DNA of 42,213 nucleotides from Mycobacterium sp. (GCF_025965855.1 NZ_JAOPWB010000178.1:1-42213), one strand, 5' to 3'. Positions 1 through 12,287 are shown, counted from the stretch's first letter. Notes: generated by a model from the sequence alone, not told the origin. A program made the numbers and translations.

Positions 1-1
1 C

Positions 2-984
<983 letters not shown>

Positions 985-988
<4 letters not shown>

Positions 989-2382
989 CGCACACCGGCA
1001 CCATCGCCGGCAGCTGGCGCGAGCTGCTGGGCGCCAAGTACCTGGGAATATCGGTCGTGCTGGCCGGTGGCGTGGCGTTGTATGCCACCAACGAGTTCCT
1101 GACCATCAGCCTGCTGCCGAACACCGTCGCCGAGATCGGCGGCAGCCGCCTCTACGCGTGGGTGACCACCCTGTATCTGGTCGGGTCGGTGATCGCGGCG
1201 ACCATGGTCAATCCGATGCTGGTGCGCGTCGGGGCCCGCCCGTCGTACCTGATGGGGCTGACCGTCTTCGGTGTCTCCAGCCTGGCGTGCGGTGCGGCCC
1301 CCAACATGGAGATCCTGATCGCGGCGCGTGCCCTGCAAGGCGTGGCCGGCGGCCTGCTGGCCGGCCTGGGCTATGCGGTCATCAACGCGGCGCTGCCCCG
1401 CTCGCTGTGGACTCGGGCGTCGGCGCTGGTGTCGGCGATGTGGGGGGTCGCGACAGTGGTCGGGCCCGCGACAGGCGGCCTGTTCGCACAGTTCGGGTTG
1501 TGGCGGTGGGCGTTCGTCGCGATGGCGGTTCTGACGGCGCTGATGGCCATGCTGGTGCCGATCGCGCTGCCCGCGGGCCGGGGCGGCCCGAGCGCCGAGA
1601 CACCGGCGCTGCGGGTCCCGGTGTGGTCGCTGCTGCTGATCGGTGCGGCGGCCCTGGCGGTCAGCGTCGCCCAGATCCCGCACAACATCGTCGCGACCGC
1701 AGGGCTGCTCGCCGCCGCCGTCGCGCTGGTCGGGTTGTTCGCGATCGTCGACTGGCGGATGCATGCGGCGGTGTTGCCGCCCAGCGTGTTTGGGCCGGGA
1801 CCCTTGAAATGGATCTACCTGGCCATGGGCCTGCTGATGGTCGGGGCGATGGTGGACACCTACGTGCCACTGTTCGGTCAGCGGTTGGCCCACCTGACGC
1901 CGCTGGCGGCCGGATTCCTGGGTGCGGCGCTGGCGGTCGGCTGGACGTTCTCCGAGATCGTCAGCGCCTCGCTGGAGAGCCCGAGGGCCATCGGGCGGGT
2001 GATCGCGGTGGCGCCGGTGGTGGTGGCGTCGGGCCTGGCGTTGGGTGCGCTCACCCAGCGCGACAACGCGTCCGCCGGGACCGTCGCCGCCTGGACGCTC
2101 GCGTTGCTCATCGCGGGGATCGGGATCGGGATGGCCTGGCCCCATTTGTCCGTGCGCGCAATGGATTCCGTCGACGACCCGGCCGAGGGCGTCGCGGCGG
2201 CCGCGGCGATCAACACGGTGCAGCTCATCTCGGGGGCGTTCGGCGCCGGGGTGGCCGGTGTCGTGGTCAACACGACCCAGGGCGGCGACGTGATGGCGGC
2301 CCGCTGGTTGTTCGCCGTGTTCGCCGCGTTGACCGGGGCCGGTGTCCTAGCTTCGTACCGCGCGGTCCGCGGCGATCGCTGA
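985..2382 (+). CDS. MFS-family efflux transporter (Rv1634-like)
   Basis: This encodes a 465-residue inner-membrane protein with about 14 hydrophobic segments, the layout of DHA2-type drug:proton antiporters of the major facilitator superfamily. The segment around residue 120 ([19 protein letters not shown]) resembles antiporter motif C-like glycine-rich helices. Length and position directly after uvrB match M. tuberculosis Rv1634, annotated as a drug efflux protein. The GTG start overlaps the uvrB stop (GTGA), so it is probably cotranscribed and coupled. Substrate cannot be told from sequence. The 3' end faces the capA-like gene with only 38 bp between the two stops. Confidence 0.9.
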
Positions 2383-2420
2383 GCTGAGTCCGGTTCGTCG
2401 TCGGCGCTTTCACGCCCGCA

Positions 2421-4022
2421 TCATCGCGTCGACTTGACGACCTGCGAGTAATGGAATTGCCAACGCTCGACGATGCGGAACCCGAGGTAGCTCGGGAATC
2501 GATACGCGGGGGCGCGCCCGAAGGCGGTTCCGGGCGGCAACGACTGTCCGGCTTGGTGATCGGGCAGTGACTTGTCCCGGTCGGTGATGGTCCAGATGGC
2601 CGGGCACTTGTTGATCTTGGCGGTCGTAAGCCACACGGCGACGTGGCCGTCCCACAGCCAGCCCACCCTGGGCCCGTAGGCGCCGCGTTCCACGTCGATC
2701 AGGGAGCGGAAGGCCGCCGGCCGGGTGGCCAACAGGGCCCGGATGGGCCCGGGCCGCCAGGGCACGGTGTTGTCGACCAGCACGCAGTCCCGGGGCGCGG
2801 CATGGGAGCTGATCAGGTCGGCCACCTGGCTGTAATCCCAGCCCTCCTTGGCGTACGGCCAGCGTTGGATGAACAGGTAATTCGGCAGCCCGGCCGCGAC
2901 CAACGCCAGCACCACCGCCGCGATCGGCCACGGTTTGCGGGCGATCGTGACGATGCAGACCGCCATGACGACGGCCGCCGCCGGAGCGGTGAAGATCAGG
3001 TAGCGCGGGTAGTAGATCGGTTCGCCGATGGCCGAGTAGACGACCACGAGCGCGGTGGGGAGGACGACCCACGCCGCGCAGATGATCAACAGGCTGCGGG
3101 TGTCGCCCGCCGGGCCCCGCGCGCCCCTGAGCCGGGCCGCCACCGCCGCGACGACGAGGACGCCCGTAAGAACGGCGAACGGAACGCTGTGGTCGAAGTA
3201 CTGCCGCAGGACGATGTCGAAGGCGTAATGCCAGCTGACCGGGTAAATCCAGTTGACCTGAAACACCTGGCCGCGGGCGAACACGAGGAACGGCGTCATG
3301 ATCGCGACGGCGACGGCCGAGCTGACGGCCCACCGGATGACCGGAGACTTGCGGGAGCCTTTCGGCGCCAGCAGCGGCAGCATCGCGGCGTACACCAGCA
3401 CCAGCAGGACGAGATTGAGATTCAGCAGAATCGAGAGCATCAACGCCAGCGCGTAGCACACCCACAAGCGCGGCCGGTTGCGCCGAACCGCTGCGACCAG
3501 CAACACCGTCAGCCAGATGGCCGCGGCGGCCGCGAAGGCGTACGAGCGCGCTTCCATCCCCGCCCAGGTGGTGCGCGGCAAGATGGCGAAGACGGCACCT
3601 GCGCACACCGCGGTGGCACGCCCCGGGACGAACCGCTTGGTGAACACCGTGACGCCGGCGGCGGCGGCCCCGATAGCCAGGGCGCTGGGCGCCCGCGACC
3701 AGAACTCCGTCGGCGGAAAGATCGCGAACCAACCGTGCATGAGCAGGTAATACAGCCCGTGAACGGCGTCGATGTGGCCCAGCAGCTTCCACAGCTCGGG
3801 CAAGGTCCGGCTGGCCGAAGCCGAAATCGTGGCGCCCTCGTCGAACCACAACGACGGCCTGCAGGCCCAGGCGCCGCTGATGACGGCGGCGAACGCCGCG
3901 ATCGCCCACGGATCGAGCAACCTGCCGCGCGGGCGCGCGGACTCCGGCTGGTCAGCGACGTCGGAGGCGCGCCGCTCAACAGTGGACATGGCCATGATGC
4001 TTGTCACTGTAGGGGTCGTCAT
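2421..4022 (-). CDS. capA: GT-C mannosyltransferase, lipoarabinomannan cap (Rv1635c/CapA-like)
   Basis: This is a 533-residue polytopic membrane protein with about 10 hydrophobic helices followed by a soluble C-terminal part of roughly 130 residues. After the first helix, near residue 60, comes WFDEGAT, the acidic motif expected in the first extracytoplasmic loop of GT-C glycosyltransferases using polyprenyl-phosphate sugars. Position between the MFS gene and the universal stress protein matches Rv1635c, the enzyme known to add the first mannose of the mannose cap on lipoarabinomannan. The role is inferred from that orthology. The ATG at 4022 lacks a strong ribosome binding site; internal ATGs at codons 10 and 12 are alternatives. 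Confidence 0.85.
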   Translation of the reverse strand: MTTPTVTSIMAMSTVERRASDVADQPESARPRGRLLDPWAIAAFAAVISGAWACRPSLWFDEGATISASASRTLPELWKLLGHIDAVHGLYYLLMHGWFAIFPPTEFWSRAPSALAIGAAAAGVTVFTKRFVPGRATAVCAGAVFAILPRTTWAGMEARSYAFAAAAAIWLTVLLVAAVRRNRPRLWVCYALALMLSILLNLNLVLLVLVYAAMLPLLAPKGSRKSPVIRWAVSSAVAVAIMTPFLVFARGQVFQVNWIYPVSWHYAFDIVLRQYFDHSVPFAVLTGVLVVAAVAARLRGARGPAGDTRSLLIICAAWVVLPTALVVVYSAIGEPIYYPRYLIFTAPAAAVVMAVCIVTIARKPWPIAAVVLALVAAGLPNYLFIQRWPYAKEGWDYSQVADLISSHAAPRDCVLVDNTVPWRPGPIRALLATRPAAFRSLIDVERGAYGPRVGWLWDGHVAVWLTTAKINKCPAIWTITDRDKSLPDHQAGQSLPPGTAFGRAPAYRFPSYLGFRIVERWQFHYSQVVKSTR

Positions 4023-4279
4023 GTGAACCGGCTCGCCATTACTCCTGGTGACGCGCGCGGTTCAGGGCCGCATTTCCCCAAAATATTGGAAATGCAAGGC
4101 TTTTCGCGTTAGCCGTGGTCATTCGGTCGTTTCGGCATCGCGCAAATTGTTCGTTGGTGCAGCATGACCCCGCAATTGCAGGTCGCGCCACGCCGCGCTG
4201 AGCCGCTAATCTGATCCCTCTTTTTCCGGCAAACACGATACTGTCTTGGGTTGGCGTACAACCGAAACTGGGAGGGTAA

Positions 4280-4723
4280 ATGAGTGCCTATCGGACCGTG
4301 GTTGTCGGGACGGACGGCTCGGATTCATCGTTTCGTGCGGTGGACAAGGCAGCGCAGATCGCCGGGGACGGCGCCAAGTTGATCATCGCGTCGGCCTACC
4401 TGCCGCAGCCTGAGGACACCCGGGCCGCCGACGCTCTGAGGGACGAAAGCTACAAAGTGTCGGGCACCGCCCCGATTTACGCGATTCTGCAGGACGCCAA
4501 GGAGCGGGCACACAAGGCGGGGGCCAAGAACGTGGAGGAGCGGTCGATCGTCGGGGCCCCGGTCGACGCGCTGGTCAAGCTGGCCGAGGACGAAAAGGCC
4601 GACCTGCTGGTGGTCGGCAACGTCGGCCTGAGCACGATCGCGGGACGGCTGCTGGGATCGGTGCCGGCCAACGTCTCACGTCGGGCCAAGGTCGACGTCT
4701 TGATCGTGCACACCACGAGCTAA
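4280..4723 (+). CDS. Universal stress protein, cAMP-binding type (Rv1636-like)
   Basis: This is a single-domain universal stress protein of 147 residues, essentially the length of M. tuberculosis Rv1636 (TB15.3). It has the N-terminal beta strand with VGTDGSDSS and the C-terminal nucleotide loop GNVG followed nine residues later by GS. Rv1636 and its orthologues are known to bind cAMP in preference to ATP, so this protein may act as a cAMP sink; an adenylyl cyclase lies at 33 kb in the same window. A GGGAGGG ribosome binding site precedes the ATG. The gene is divergent from the capA-like gene, and the 257 bp between them must hold both promoters. Confidence 0.95.
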   Translation: MSAYRTVVVGTDGSDSSFRAVDKAAQIAGDGAKLIIASAYLPQPEDTRAADALRDESYKVSGTAPIYAILQDAKERAHKAGAKNVEERSIVGAPVDALVKLAEDEKADLLVVGNVGLSTIAGRLLGSVPANVSRRAKVDVLIVHTTS

Positions 4724-4868
4724 CCAGCCGGACGCGTCGCTTCCGGGGCCCAGAGGGCCATGGAGCGCATGAGCAAATCGCGCTCCATCGCCATCTCGGC
4801 GATCTGCCTGCGCAAATCGTTGATCTCCTCGCGCAGATTCTGGCTCAACCGGCCGTCGGCGGCTTGGG
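4720..4868 (-). pseudogene. Possible IS3-family OrfA 3' remnant, in the 340-bp gap between the stress protein and the hydrolase
   Basis: The minus frame that ends at 4720 finishes with a heptad-like coiled coil (LREEINDLRRQIAEMAMERD) followed by LLMRSMALW. This resembles the C-terminal leucine zipper of small OrfA transposase proteins of IS3-type elements in actinobacteria. Upstream in this frame the sequence is Pro/Gln/Ala-rich without a recognisable helix-turn-helix, so at most the tail is left. No inverted repeats or OrfB were seen, and the rest of 4869-5063 shows nothing recognisable. It could instead be the tail of an uncharacterised small coiled-coil protein starting at a GTG near 4947. 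Confidence 0.35.
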
Positions 4869-5063
4869 CACGCTGATCCGGCCACGTCGCCTGGCCACGG
4901 GCGCGCTGCGGCTGGCCCGCGTCGCAAGCAACCTGGGGTATCACGCTGGGAGGCGGGCCGTATCGGCTCCTTGCCCCGTCTGCGGGTTGCGCGGCCCCGG
5001 TGCCGGTGCCGTGGCCTTCTCCGAACGCGAGGCCATCGGAGCGCGCCGGCCACTCCGCGCGGC

Positions 5064-5750
5064 CTACCAGCCGCGCTCGCGCCATTCGCCCAGGTGCGGG
5101 CGTTCTTCGCCCAACACGGTGTCGTCGCCGTGGCCGGGGTAGATGACCGTGGAGTCGTCGTACACGTCGAACACCCGGGTGGTGACGTCGTCGAGCAGCT
5201 GGCCGAAATCGCCGGGCTGCCAGGTCTTCCCGACACCGCCCGGGAACAGGCAGTCGCCGGTGAACAGCTGCGTGACCCCGCTGGTCGCGGGCCCGTCGAG
5301 GGCCAGCGCGATCGAGCCGGGAGTGTGCCCCCGTAGGTGGATGACGTCGAAGCTCAGCTCGCCGACCTGGACGGTGTCGCCGCCCGCCAGCAAACGGTCC
5401 GGTTTGACCGGCAGCGGCTCGGAGTCGATCTCGTTGGCGGCGGTCGGGGCACCGGTGGCCTTCGCCACGGCCTCGAGCGCCTGCCAGTGATCGAAGTGCT
5501 GATGGCTGGTGACGATCAGCGACACCTTCGGCGCGTACCGGTGGACCAGGTCTATCAGGACGTCGGCGTCGTTGGCGGCGTCGATCAGCAGTGTTTCCCC
5601 GGTCGCGGAACACGTCACTAGATACGCGTTGTTGTCCATCGGTCCCACCGACGCCTTTAGAATCGTGGCGCCGGGTAGGGTCCGGCGGGCCGCGGTACCA
5701 GGTTCGACGTGTCCGGTGTAGTTGTCGCTTGGCTCTTCCACGACGGTCAT
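5064..5750 (-). CDS. Metallo-beta-lactamase-fold hydrolase, glyoxalase II-like (Rv1637c-like)
   Basis: This 228-residue protein has the metallo-beta-lactamase fold. Zinc ligands visible are SHQHFDHW (HxHxDH), RGHTPGS (third-site His), TGDCLF (bridging Asp) and YPGHGDD (last His), the order seen in glyoxalase II and related thioester hydrolases. M. tuberculosis Rv1637c, in the same position, is annotated as a glyoxalase II-like protein; the actual substrate is not known. The ATG at 5750 was chosen because it begins the conserved part; an in-frame upstream ATG at about 5801 would add 17 residues but would run into the uvrA promoter. The gene is divergent from uvrA. Confidence 0.9.
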   Translation of the reverse strand: MTVVEEPSDNYTGHVEPGTAARRTLPGATILKASVGPMDNNAYLVTCSATGETLLIDAANDADVLIDLVHRYAPKVSLIVTSHQHFDHWQALEAVAKATGAPTAANEIDSEPLPVKPDRLLAGGDTVQVGELSFDVIHLRGHTPGSIALALDGPATSGVTQLFTGDCLFPGGVGKTWQPGDFGQLLDDVTTRVFDVYDDSTVIYPGHGDDTVLGEERPHLGEWRERGW

Positions 5751-5778
5751 AGCGGCCACGTTACTGGTCAAACGTTGC

Positions 5779-5801
5779 TTGTCGGTATGGGCACATAGCA
5801 T
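5779..5801 (+). promoter_or_regulatory. PafBC-type (RecA-independent) DNA-damage promoter of uvrA
   Basis: TTGTCGGTA at 5779-5787 is followed by exactly 8 nt and then TAGCAT at 5796-5801. This fits the published mycobacterial RecA-NDp consensus TTGTCRGTG-N8-TANNNT except for the ninth base. It lies 70 bp upstream of the uvrA GTG on the same strand. PafBC activates this promoter class after DNA damage, so damage induction of uvrA is inferred. No LexA palindrome was seen in the gap. Confidence 0.7.
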
Positions 5802-5870
5802 GGAATGCGGCGTGCGCAATATCCGCTGCGGCACGCAGAAGTTGCCACATAGTTTGCGAGAGAGGGCAGC

Positions 5871-8777
<2,907 letters not shown>

Positions 8778-8794
8778 GAGGCTTCCGTCGCGAC

Positions 8795-8843
8795 ACTGAA
8801 ACGTCGCACACGACACGCCGGAAAACGCTGCCACCGTTTCAGT
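8795..8843. terminator. Inverted repeat between convergent uvrA and the AlkZ-like gene
   Basis: ACTGAAACG (8795-8803) and CGTTTCAGT (8835-8843) are perfect 9-bp inverted repeats separated by 31 nt in the 78-bp gap between two convergent genes. The right arm is followed by TT and the complement of the left arm is not U-rich, so this would be a bidirectional, non-canonical terminator. This role is inferred from position only. Confidence 0.4.
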
Positions 8844-8855
8844 TTCGCGGCCAGA

Positions 8856-10034
8856 TCAGCCCGACCTGACACCGGCTTTCGACAGCGGCGACGGGAACCG
8901 CGGGCTGATCCGCACGCCGTCCAGCCACGAGGTCAGCTCGTCGGCGCGTCGCTGCAGAGCACGCCGTCCGTCGGGACCCGGGTCTTCGAGGAGCTGCAGC
9001 CGGACGCGGGCGCCGCAGTCCTGATACCAGCCGCCCACCACGCGCCCGTTCCACCAGGCCGTGGGGCCGGCGTTGCCGTTGCCGTCGAAAACCTGGGCGC
9101 GATGCTCGCCGAGGTACCAATCGCGCTGAAACCAGCCCATTGTGGTGACGTCCAGGCCCGGCAGCAGCGCGCACCACGGCGGCACATCGGGTTCGGGATC
9201 GAGGTCGTCGGGCAGCGCCCAGCCGGGGCTGCCGTGCAGGTCGACTTCCACCGCGCCGACGTCGGCCAGGGCATGTCGGGCCGCCGTCAGCGTGGTGCCG
9301 AACCACCACTTGATATCGGCGACGGTCGCGGGCCCGAAGGCCGCCAGCCAGCGGCGGGTCAGGTCGGCCCGGGCTGGCCGGTCCGGTAGGGGGGCGCCCA
9401 GGTCGCCGAGCCAGTCCGCGGTGCTGGCCCAGCGCGGCCGCGACGTGGTCCAGCCGCCGTCGTTTGGGCCGCGCACGATCTCGCCTCGCGCCGACAGCAC
9501 CGTCAGCACCCGCGGGCCCAGCGGAACCTGGCCGCCCCAACGCTTTCCGGGTGCCGGATCGTAGGTTCCGGCAAGCTCGGGCAGCGCGGCCCGCAGTTCG
9601 GTGCTGCTGGCGGGGCCGTTGTCAGCGAGGTGGCGCAACACCGCGGCACTGGCCAGGTCGAGCCAGCGGTCGCCGTCGGCGGCCACACCTGCCTTGCGTA
9701 CATCGGCGGCCAGGCGGCGACGTTCGTTGTTGGCGACCCGGTCGCTGGCGGCCGCCTGAATGGTCGTCAGGTTCTCGCTCGTCACCACCCATAGTGTTCG
9801 TCGCATCGCCAGATGCCTGACCGCGGAGCGTTTCCGGTACAGCTGCAGCTCGAGGTCGGCGGTCGCGAAACCCGGCCACCGCGCCCACAGCGACAGGTAG
9901 GGCGTGGCGGGATCGGTCGCGTGCAGTCCGAGCAGCCCGGCGATGACCCGCGTTATCGGCGGTGAGTCGCCCGACGAAAGGAAATGTCTGCGCGCCAGGC
10001 GGTTACGCCGCTCGGCGATGGTGAACGAGCGCAC
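8856..10034 (-). CDS. Winged-helix DNA-binding protein, AlkZ-like (HTH_42 superfamily)
   Basis: This 392-residue protein belongs to the HTH_42/AlkZ-like superfamily, which includes the Streptomyces glycosylase AlkZ and E. coli YcaQ, enzymes that excise alkylated bases and unhook interstrand crosslinks. Recognisable parts are the N-terminal R-rich helix, GLLGLHATDPATPYLSLWAR near residue 35, the RTLWVV segment and the C-terminal WWNGR(V)VGGWYQD barrel. At the place where AlkZ carries the catalytic Q-x-Q, this protein has H-A-T, so glycosylase activity is uncertain. The GTG at 10034 lies one base after the stop of the preceding gene, indicating coupling. It is convergent with uvrA, which supports a repair role but does not prove it. 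Confidence 0.8.
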   Translation of the reverse strand: MRSFTIAERRNRLARRHFLSSGDSPPITRVIAGLLGLHATDPATPYLSLWARWPGFATADLELQLYRKRSAVRHLAMRRTLWVVTSENLTTIQAAASDRVANNERRRLAADVRKAGVAADGDRWLDLASAAVLRHLADNGPASSTELRAALPELAGTYDPAPGKRWGGQVPLGPRVLTVLSARGEIVRGPNDGGWTTSRPRWASTADWLGDLGAPLPDRPARADLTRRWLAAFGPATVADIKWWFGTTLTAARHALADVGAVEVDLHGSPGWALPDDLDPEPDVPPWCALLPGLDVTTMGWFQRDWYLGEHRAQVFDGNGNAGPTAWWNGRVVGGWYQDCGARVRLQLLEDPGPDGRRALQRRADELTSWLDGVRISPRFPSPLSKAGVRSG

Positions 10035-10035
10035 C

Positions 10036-10281
10036 TCAACGCTCGTCGGAGCGCATCGACTCCCGGATCTGCGCCAGCCGCTCGGCCGCCGCGCGCTGGC
10101 GCTCGTCGTACTGCTCCTCGACGGAGCGGCCCTCGGCCGTGTCGGCGTCGAGTTCCGCCCCGCCGTCTGCCGTCGCGTACCGGGACTCGATTTTTTCGCG
10201 GACGGATTCGAAAGTCGGCACGCCGGCGCTGTCGTACCCTGGGTCGGGTTCGGGGGCGGAGGTGGTCGGTTCGTCGGGCAT
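10036..10281 (-). CDS. Small acidic conserved protein (Rv1638A-like)
   Basis: This 81-residue, strongly charged protein has a low-complexity acidic N-terminal third (Pro/Glu/Asp/Ser) and a helical C-terminal half with RSVEEQYDERQRAAAERL. It has no membrane segment or recognisable domain. Its position right after uvrA corresponds to the small M. tuberculosis gene Rv1638A, of unknown function. It sits in the middle of a three-gene minus-strand operon, 9 bp after the DUF6653-like gene and 1 bp before the AlkZ-like gene. Confidence 0.75.
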   Translation of the reverse strand: MPDEPTTSAPEPDPGYDSAGVPTFESVREKIESRYATADGGAELDADTAEGRSVEEQYDERQRAAAERLAQIRESMRSDER

Positions 10282-10290
10282 GCCGTCACG

Positions 10291-10719
10291 CTACTGCGGC
10301 TGGCGGTCCAAATAGCGCACCATCTGCTCCCAATACACCAGGGTCAGGGCCATCTGCATCGCGGTGGCGATCGCCGCCGGCCTCGCTCGATGGCGGCGGG
10401 CGGCGGCGACGGCGCCCAGCGCGGACACGGACGTCAGGGCGCTGACGAGCATGGCCGCGTCCCGGGGTCGACGGCTGATCCACAATTCCTCGCCCAGCAT
10501 CGCCCGCGTTGACCAGGCACGTTCATGCGCCGGCTTGCCGAAGACGAACGGATTGACGGCGAACCACAGCGCGATCCACGCGGCGTGGCTCCATCGCCGC
10601 GTCCACGCGGGCACGAGCGTCAGCGGCGCGCTCGCCCAGCGCGTCCAGGCGCTCCACGGGTTGCAGTGCCGCGCAAATATCGCACGCCGGACGCGGGCAC
10701 CGGTCGAGCCTGCATTCAC
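10291..10719 (-). CDS. DUF6653-like small membrane-associated protein
   Basis: This 142-residue protein is Trp-rich, with WIALWFAVNPFVFGKP near residue 50 and two later hydrophobic stretches (residues 88-105 and 115-130) that could be membrane segments. The middle and C-terminal parts (ERAWSTRAMLGEELW, LTLVYWEQMVRYL) resemble the DUF6653 family of actinobacterial and archaeal proteins of unknown function. It appears to be the first gene of the operon with the Rv1638A-like and AlkZ-like genes. The start is a GTG at 10719; no better start was seen. Function is unknown. Confidence 0.65.
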   Translation of the reverse strand: MNAGSTGARVRRAIFARHCNPWSAWTRWASAPLTLVPAWTRRWSHAAWIALWFAVNPFVFGKPAHERAWSTRAMLGEELWISRRPRDAAMLVSALTSVSALGAVAAARRHRARPAAIATAMQMALTLVYWEQMVRYLDRQPQ

Positions 10720-11332
10720 GACGTCGAGTCTGGCTCATGGCCGGGGTTTTCGCGAAGAGTCAGCAACCACCGTTTGCCTCAAAGTGACCAGTTATCGAAC
10801 ATCGGCCGCAGAATTGCCTCGGCTCGGGAATTCGGAGTCTTCGCCGCCGCTATGCGTGCACCCCAAATCCCGGAACCCACGAAAGCCGGCGGAAAACGCA
10901 CTCGATTCCCCGGGATGGCGGCAGCAAACCTTGGGCGCCCCGCGCGCCGCTGCGTGGGGAATCCAGAGGTAGAAGCCATCACGGCCGTCCGGTTGAATCA
11001 TCTCCGTGACGAGGTGCCTGGTTGGGTTGAGCGAGGGTCATCGCAGCTCGCGGACTGACCCAGGTCGACCCGTAAAGCCATCGGCGACCGGGGCGGGGCT
11101 GGCGCCGCGGCTCCCGGGTCGGCCACCAAGGCTGCGCTACTTCCTCCGCGAGCGCAAACTTTCGGCTCGTTGCGGATTACTGATCGGTAACGCTAACGGT
11201 TTGGCCACGACAAACGACACTCAAGAGAAATAAATACTCCGGGTTATTTGTCGTGCGCGCATTATAGGAAATAATTCAAGACGCGTTACACAAATAGACC
11301 GGTCGGGACGGTTTAGAAGCGAAGGGATACCC
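10720..11332. other. Intergenic region of 613 bp without a supported gene
   Basis: Open frames here are short and have no recognisable domain on either strand. The last 130 bp are distinctly AT-rich compared with the surroundings and contain a split inverted repeat (reported separately). Promoters of the divergent DUF6653-like operon and the acyltransferase gene should both lie here. This is also where the gene order leaves that of M. tuberculosis, so it is one edge of the accessory island. Confidence 0.6.
11207..11254. promoter_or_regulatory. Split inverted repeat in the AT-rich upstream region of the acyltransferase
   Basis: ACGACAAA (11207-11214) pairs perfectly with TTTGTCGT (11247-11254), and inside it AAATAA (11228-11233) pairs with TTATTT (11244-11249). 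It could be an operator or an RNA hairpin. TTGTCG at 11248 with AATAAT at 11270 (16-bp spacing) is a weak -35/-10 candidate that would overlap the right arm, about 60 bp upstream of the ATG. Confidence 0.35.
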
Positions 11333-12049
11333 ATGGAAGCGGCTCAGCTCACCAGGGAGGCGATTGGCGGCCCGTGGTTGGAAGGCGGAGGGGGCTGGCG
11401 CGATCAGGCGACAGGATGTTGGATTGCCGCGTCTACGCCCGAGGCGGAACCCGTTCTATGGGATCAATACCTGGAAGGTGCCCTTCGCAGCTATCGCCGG
11501 CACGGGCTGGAATGGGTGCTCGACCTCGACGCGGTTCGGGACGGCGCCGACACGGCGATGTTCTTCGCCGCGGTCGATCCGGAGGGCCGGGTGGTTGGAG
11601 GGACCCGTGTCGTGGGGTCCCTGCGCACGCCGGAGGAGTCCCACGCGCTCGAGGAGTGGAACGGCAGCCCGGGGCGTGCCGTGCTGCGCCATATGATCGC
11701 CAACCGGCTCCCCTTCGGCGTCGTAGAGGTCAAAAGCGCGTGGACGGACTCCCGCGATTACGGCAGCCGGGCGCTGTCCCGGGTGCTGGCGCGCACCGCG
11801 CTGCCGATGATGACGCTGCTGGGTGTCCAGTTCGTGATGGCCACCGCGGCGGCTCACGTGTTGGAGCAGTGGCGATCCTCCGGCGGTATCGTGGCCTCCC
11901 GGATACCGGCGGCCGCGTTTCCCAACGAGGACTACCGCACCAAGGTGATGTGGTGGGACCGCCGCACCATCGCGACGCATGCCGAACCCGAACAATTCAA
12001 GCTGATGTGCGCCGAGAACTCCGAAATCCTCAGTCGTATTTCGGCTTAG
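11333..12049 (+). CDS. GNAT-fold acyltransferase, FeeM/LuxI-like (tentative)
   Basis: The 238-residue protein has no signal peptide or membrane helix. The central part (LEWVLDLDAVRDG, then AMFFAAVDPEGRVVGGTRVV) followed by SHALEEW resembles the beta-sheet core of N-acyl amino acid synthases (FeeM) and acyl-homoserine-lactone synthases, GNAT-fold enzymes that take acyl groups from acyl carrier protein. The later VVEVKSAWTD and a LLGVQFVMATAAAHVLEQW helix-strand-helix segment fit the same fold. A GAAGGGA ribosome binding site precedes the ATG. Substrate is unknown, and an ordinary N-acetyltransferase is the main alternative. It lies at the left edge of the accessory island. Confidence 0.5.
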   Translation: MEAAQLTREAIGGPWLEGGGGWRDQATGCWIAASTPEAEPVLWDQYLEGALRSYRRHGLEWVLDLDAVRDGADTAMFFAAVDPEGRVVGGTRVVGSLRTPEESHALEEWNGSPGRAVLRHMIANRLPFGVVEVKSAWTDSRDYGSRALSRVLARTALPMMTLLGVQFVMATAAAHVLEQWRSSGGIVASRIPAAAFPNEDYRTKVMWWDRRTIATHAEPEQFKLMCAENSEILSRISA

Positions 12050-12287
12050 GGCAATTGGGTGATGCGGAGAAGTACACCAACCGTCACCGCTGAGTGCGAT
12101 CTCACTTGCGGCCTTTACCTTTTGGACAACGTCGGCGCGCGCGGTCGCCGTACCAGTCTTCTTGGCACTGAGCGGAATTCGACGCTTGCGCGAGCTCACC
12201 CGTCGAGTCTTGGCGACGCTTTGCACGCTGCCCTGTAGGGAAGGTCACAGTCCCGTTCGGCGCCTGTCAGCGGTCTAGGGTCGAGCC

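Noticed and set aside
5064..5801. Longer start for the metallo-hydrolase at an upstream in-frame ATG
   Set aside because: It would add 17 unremarkable residues and place the start inside the uvrA promoter; the ATG at 5750 begins the conserved protein. Not excluded.
10523..10738. Alternative small minus-strand protein starting MSQTRRRECRLDR
   Set aside because: It overlaps the DUF6653-like gene in another frame, is Arg/Cys-rich and has no recognisable features.
12050..12226. Minus-strand frame starting MQSVAKTRRVSSRKRRIPLS upstream of the P450 relic
   Set aside because: It is basic and looks mildly protein-like, but it runs on into the antisense of the acyltransferase gene and matches nothing I recognise.
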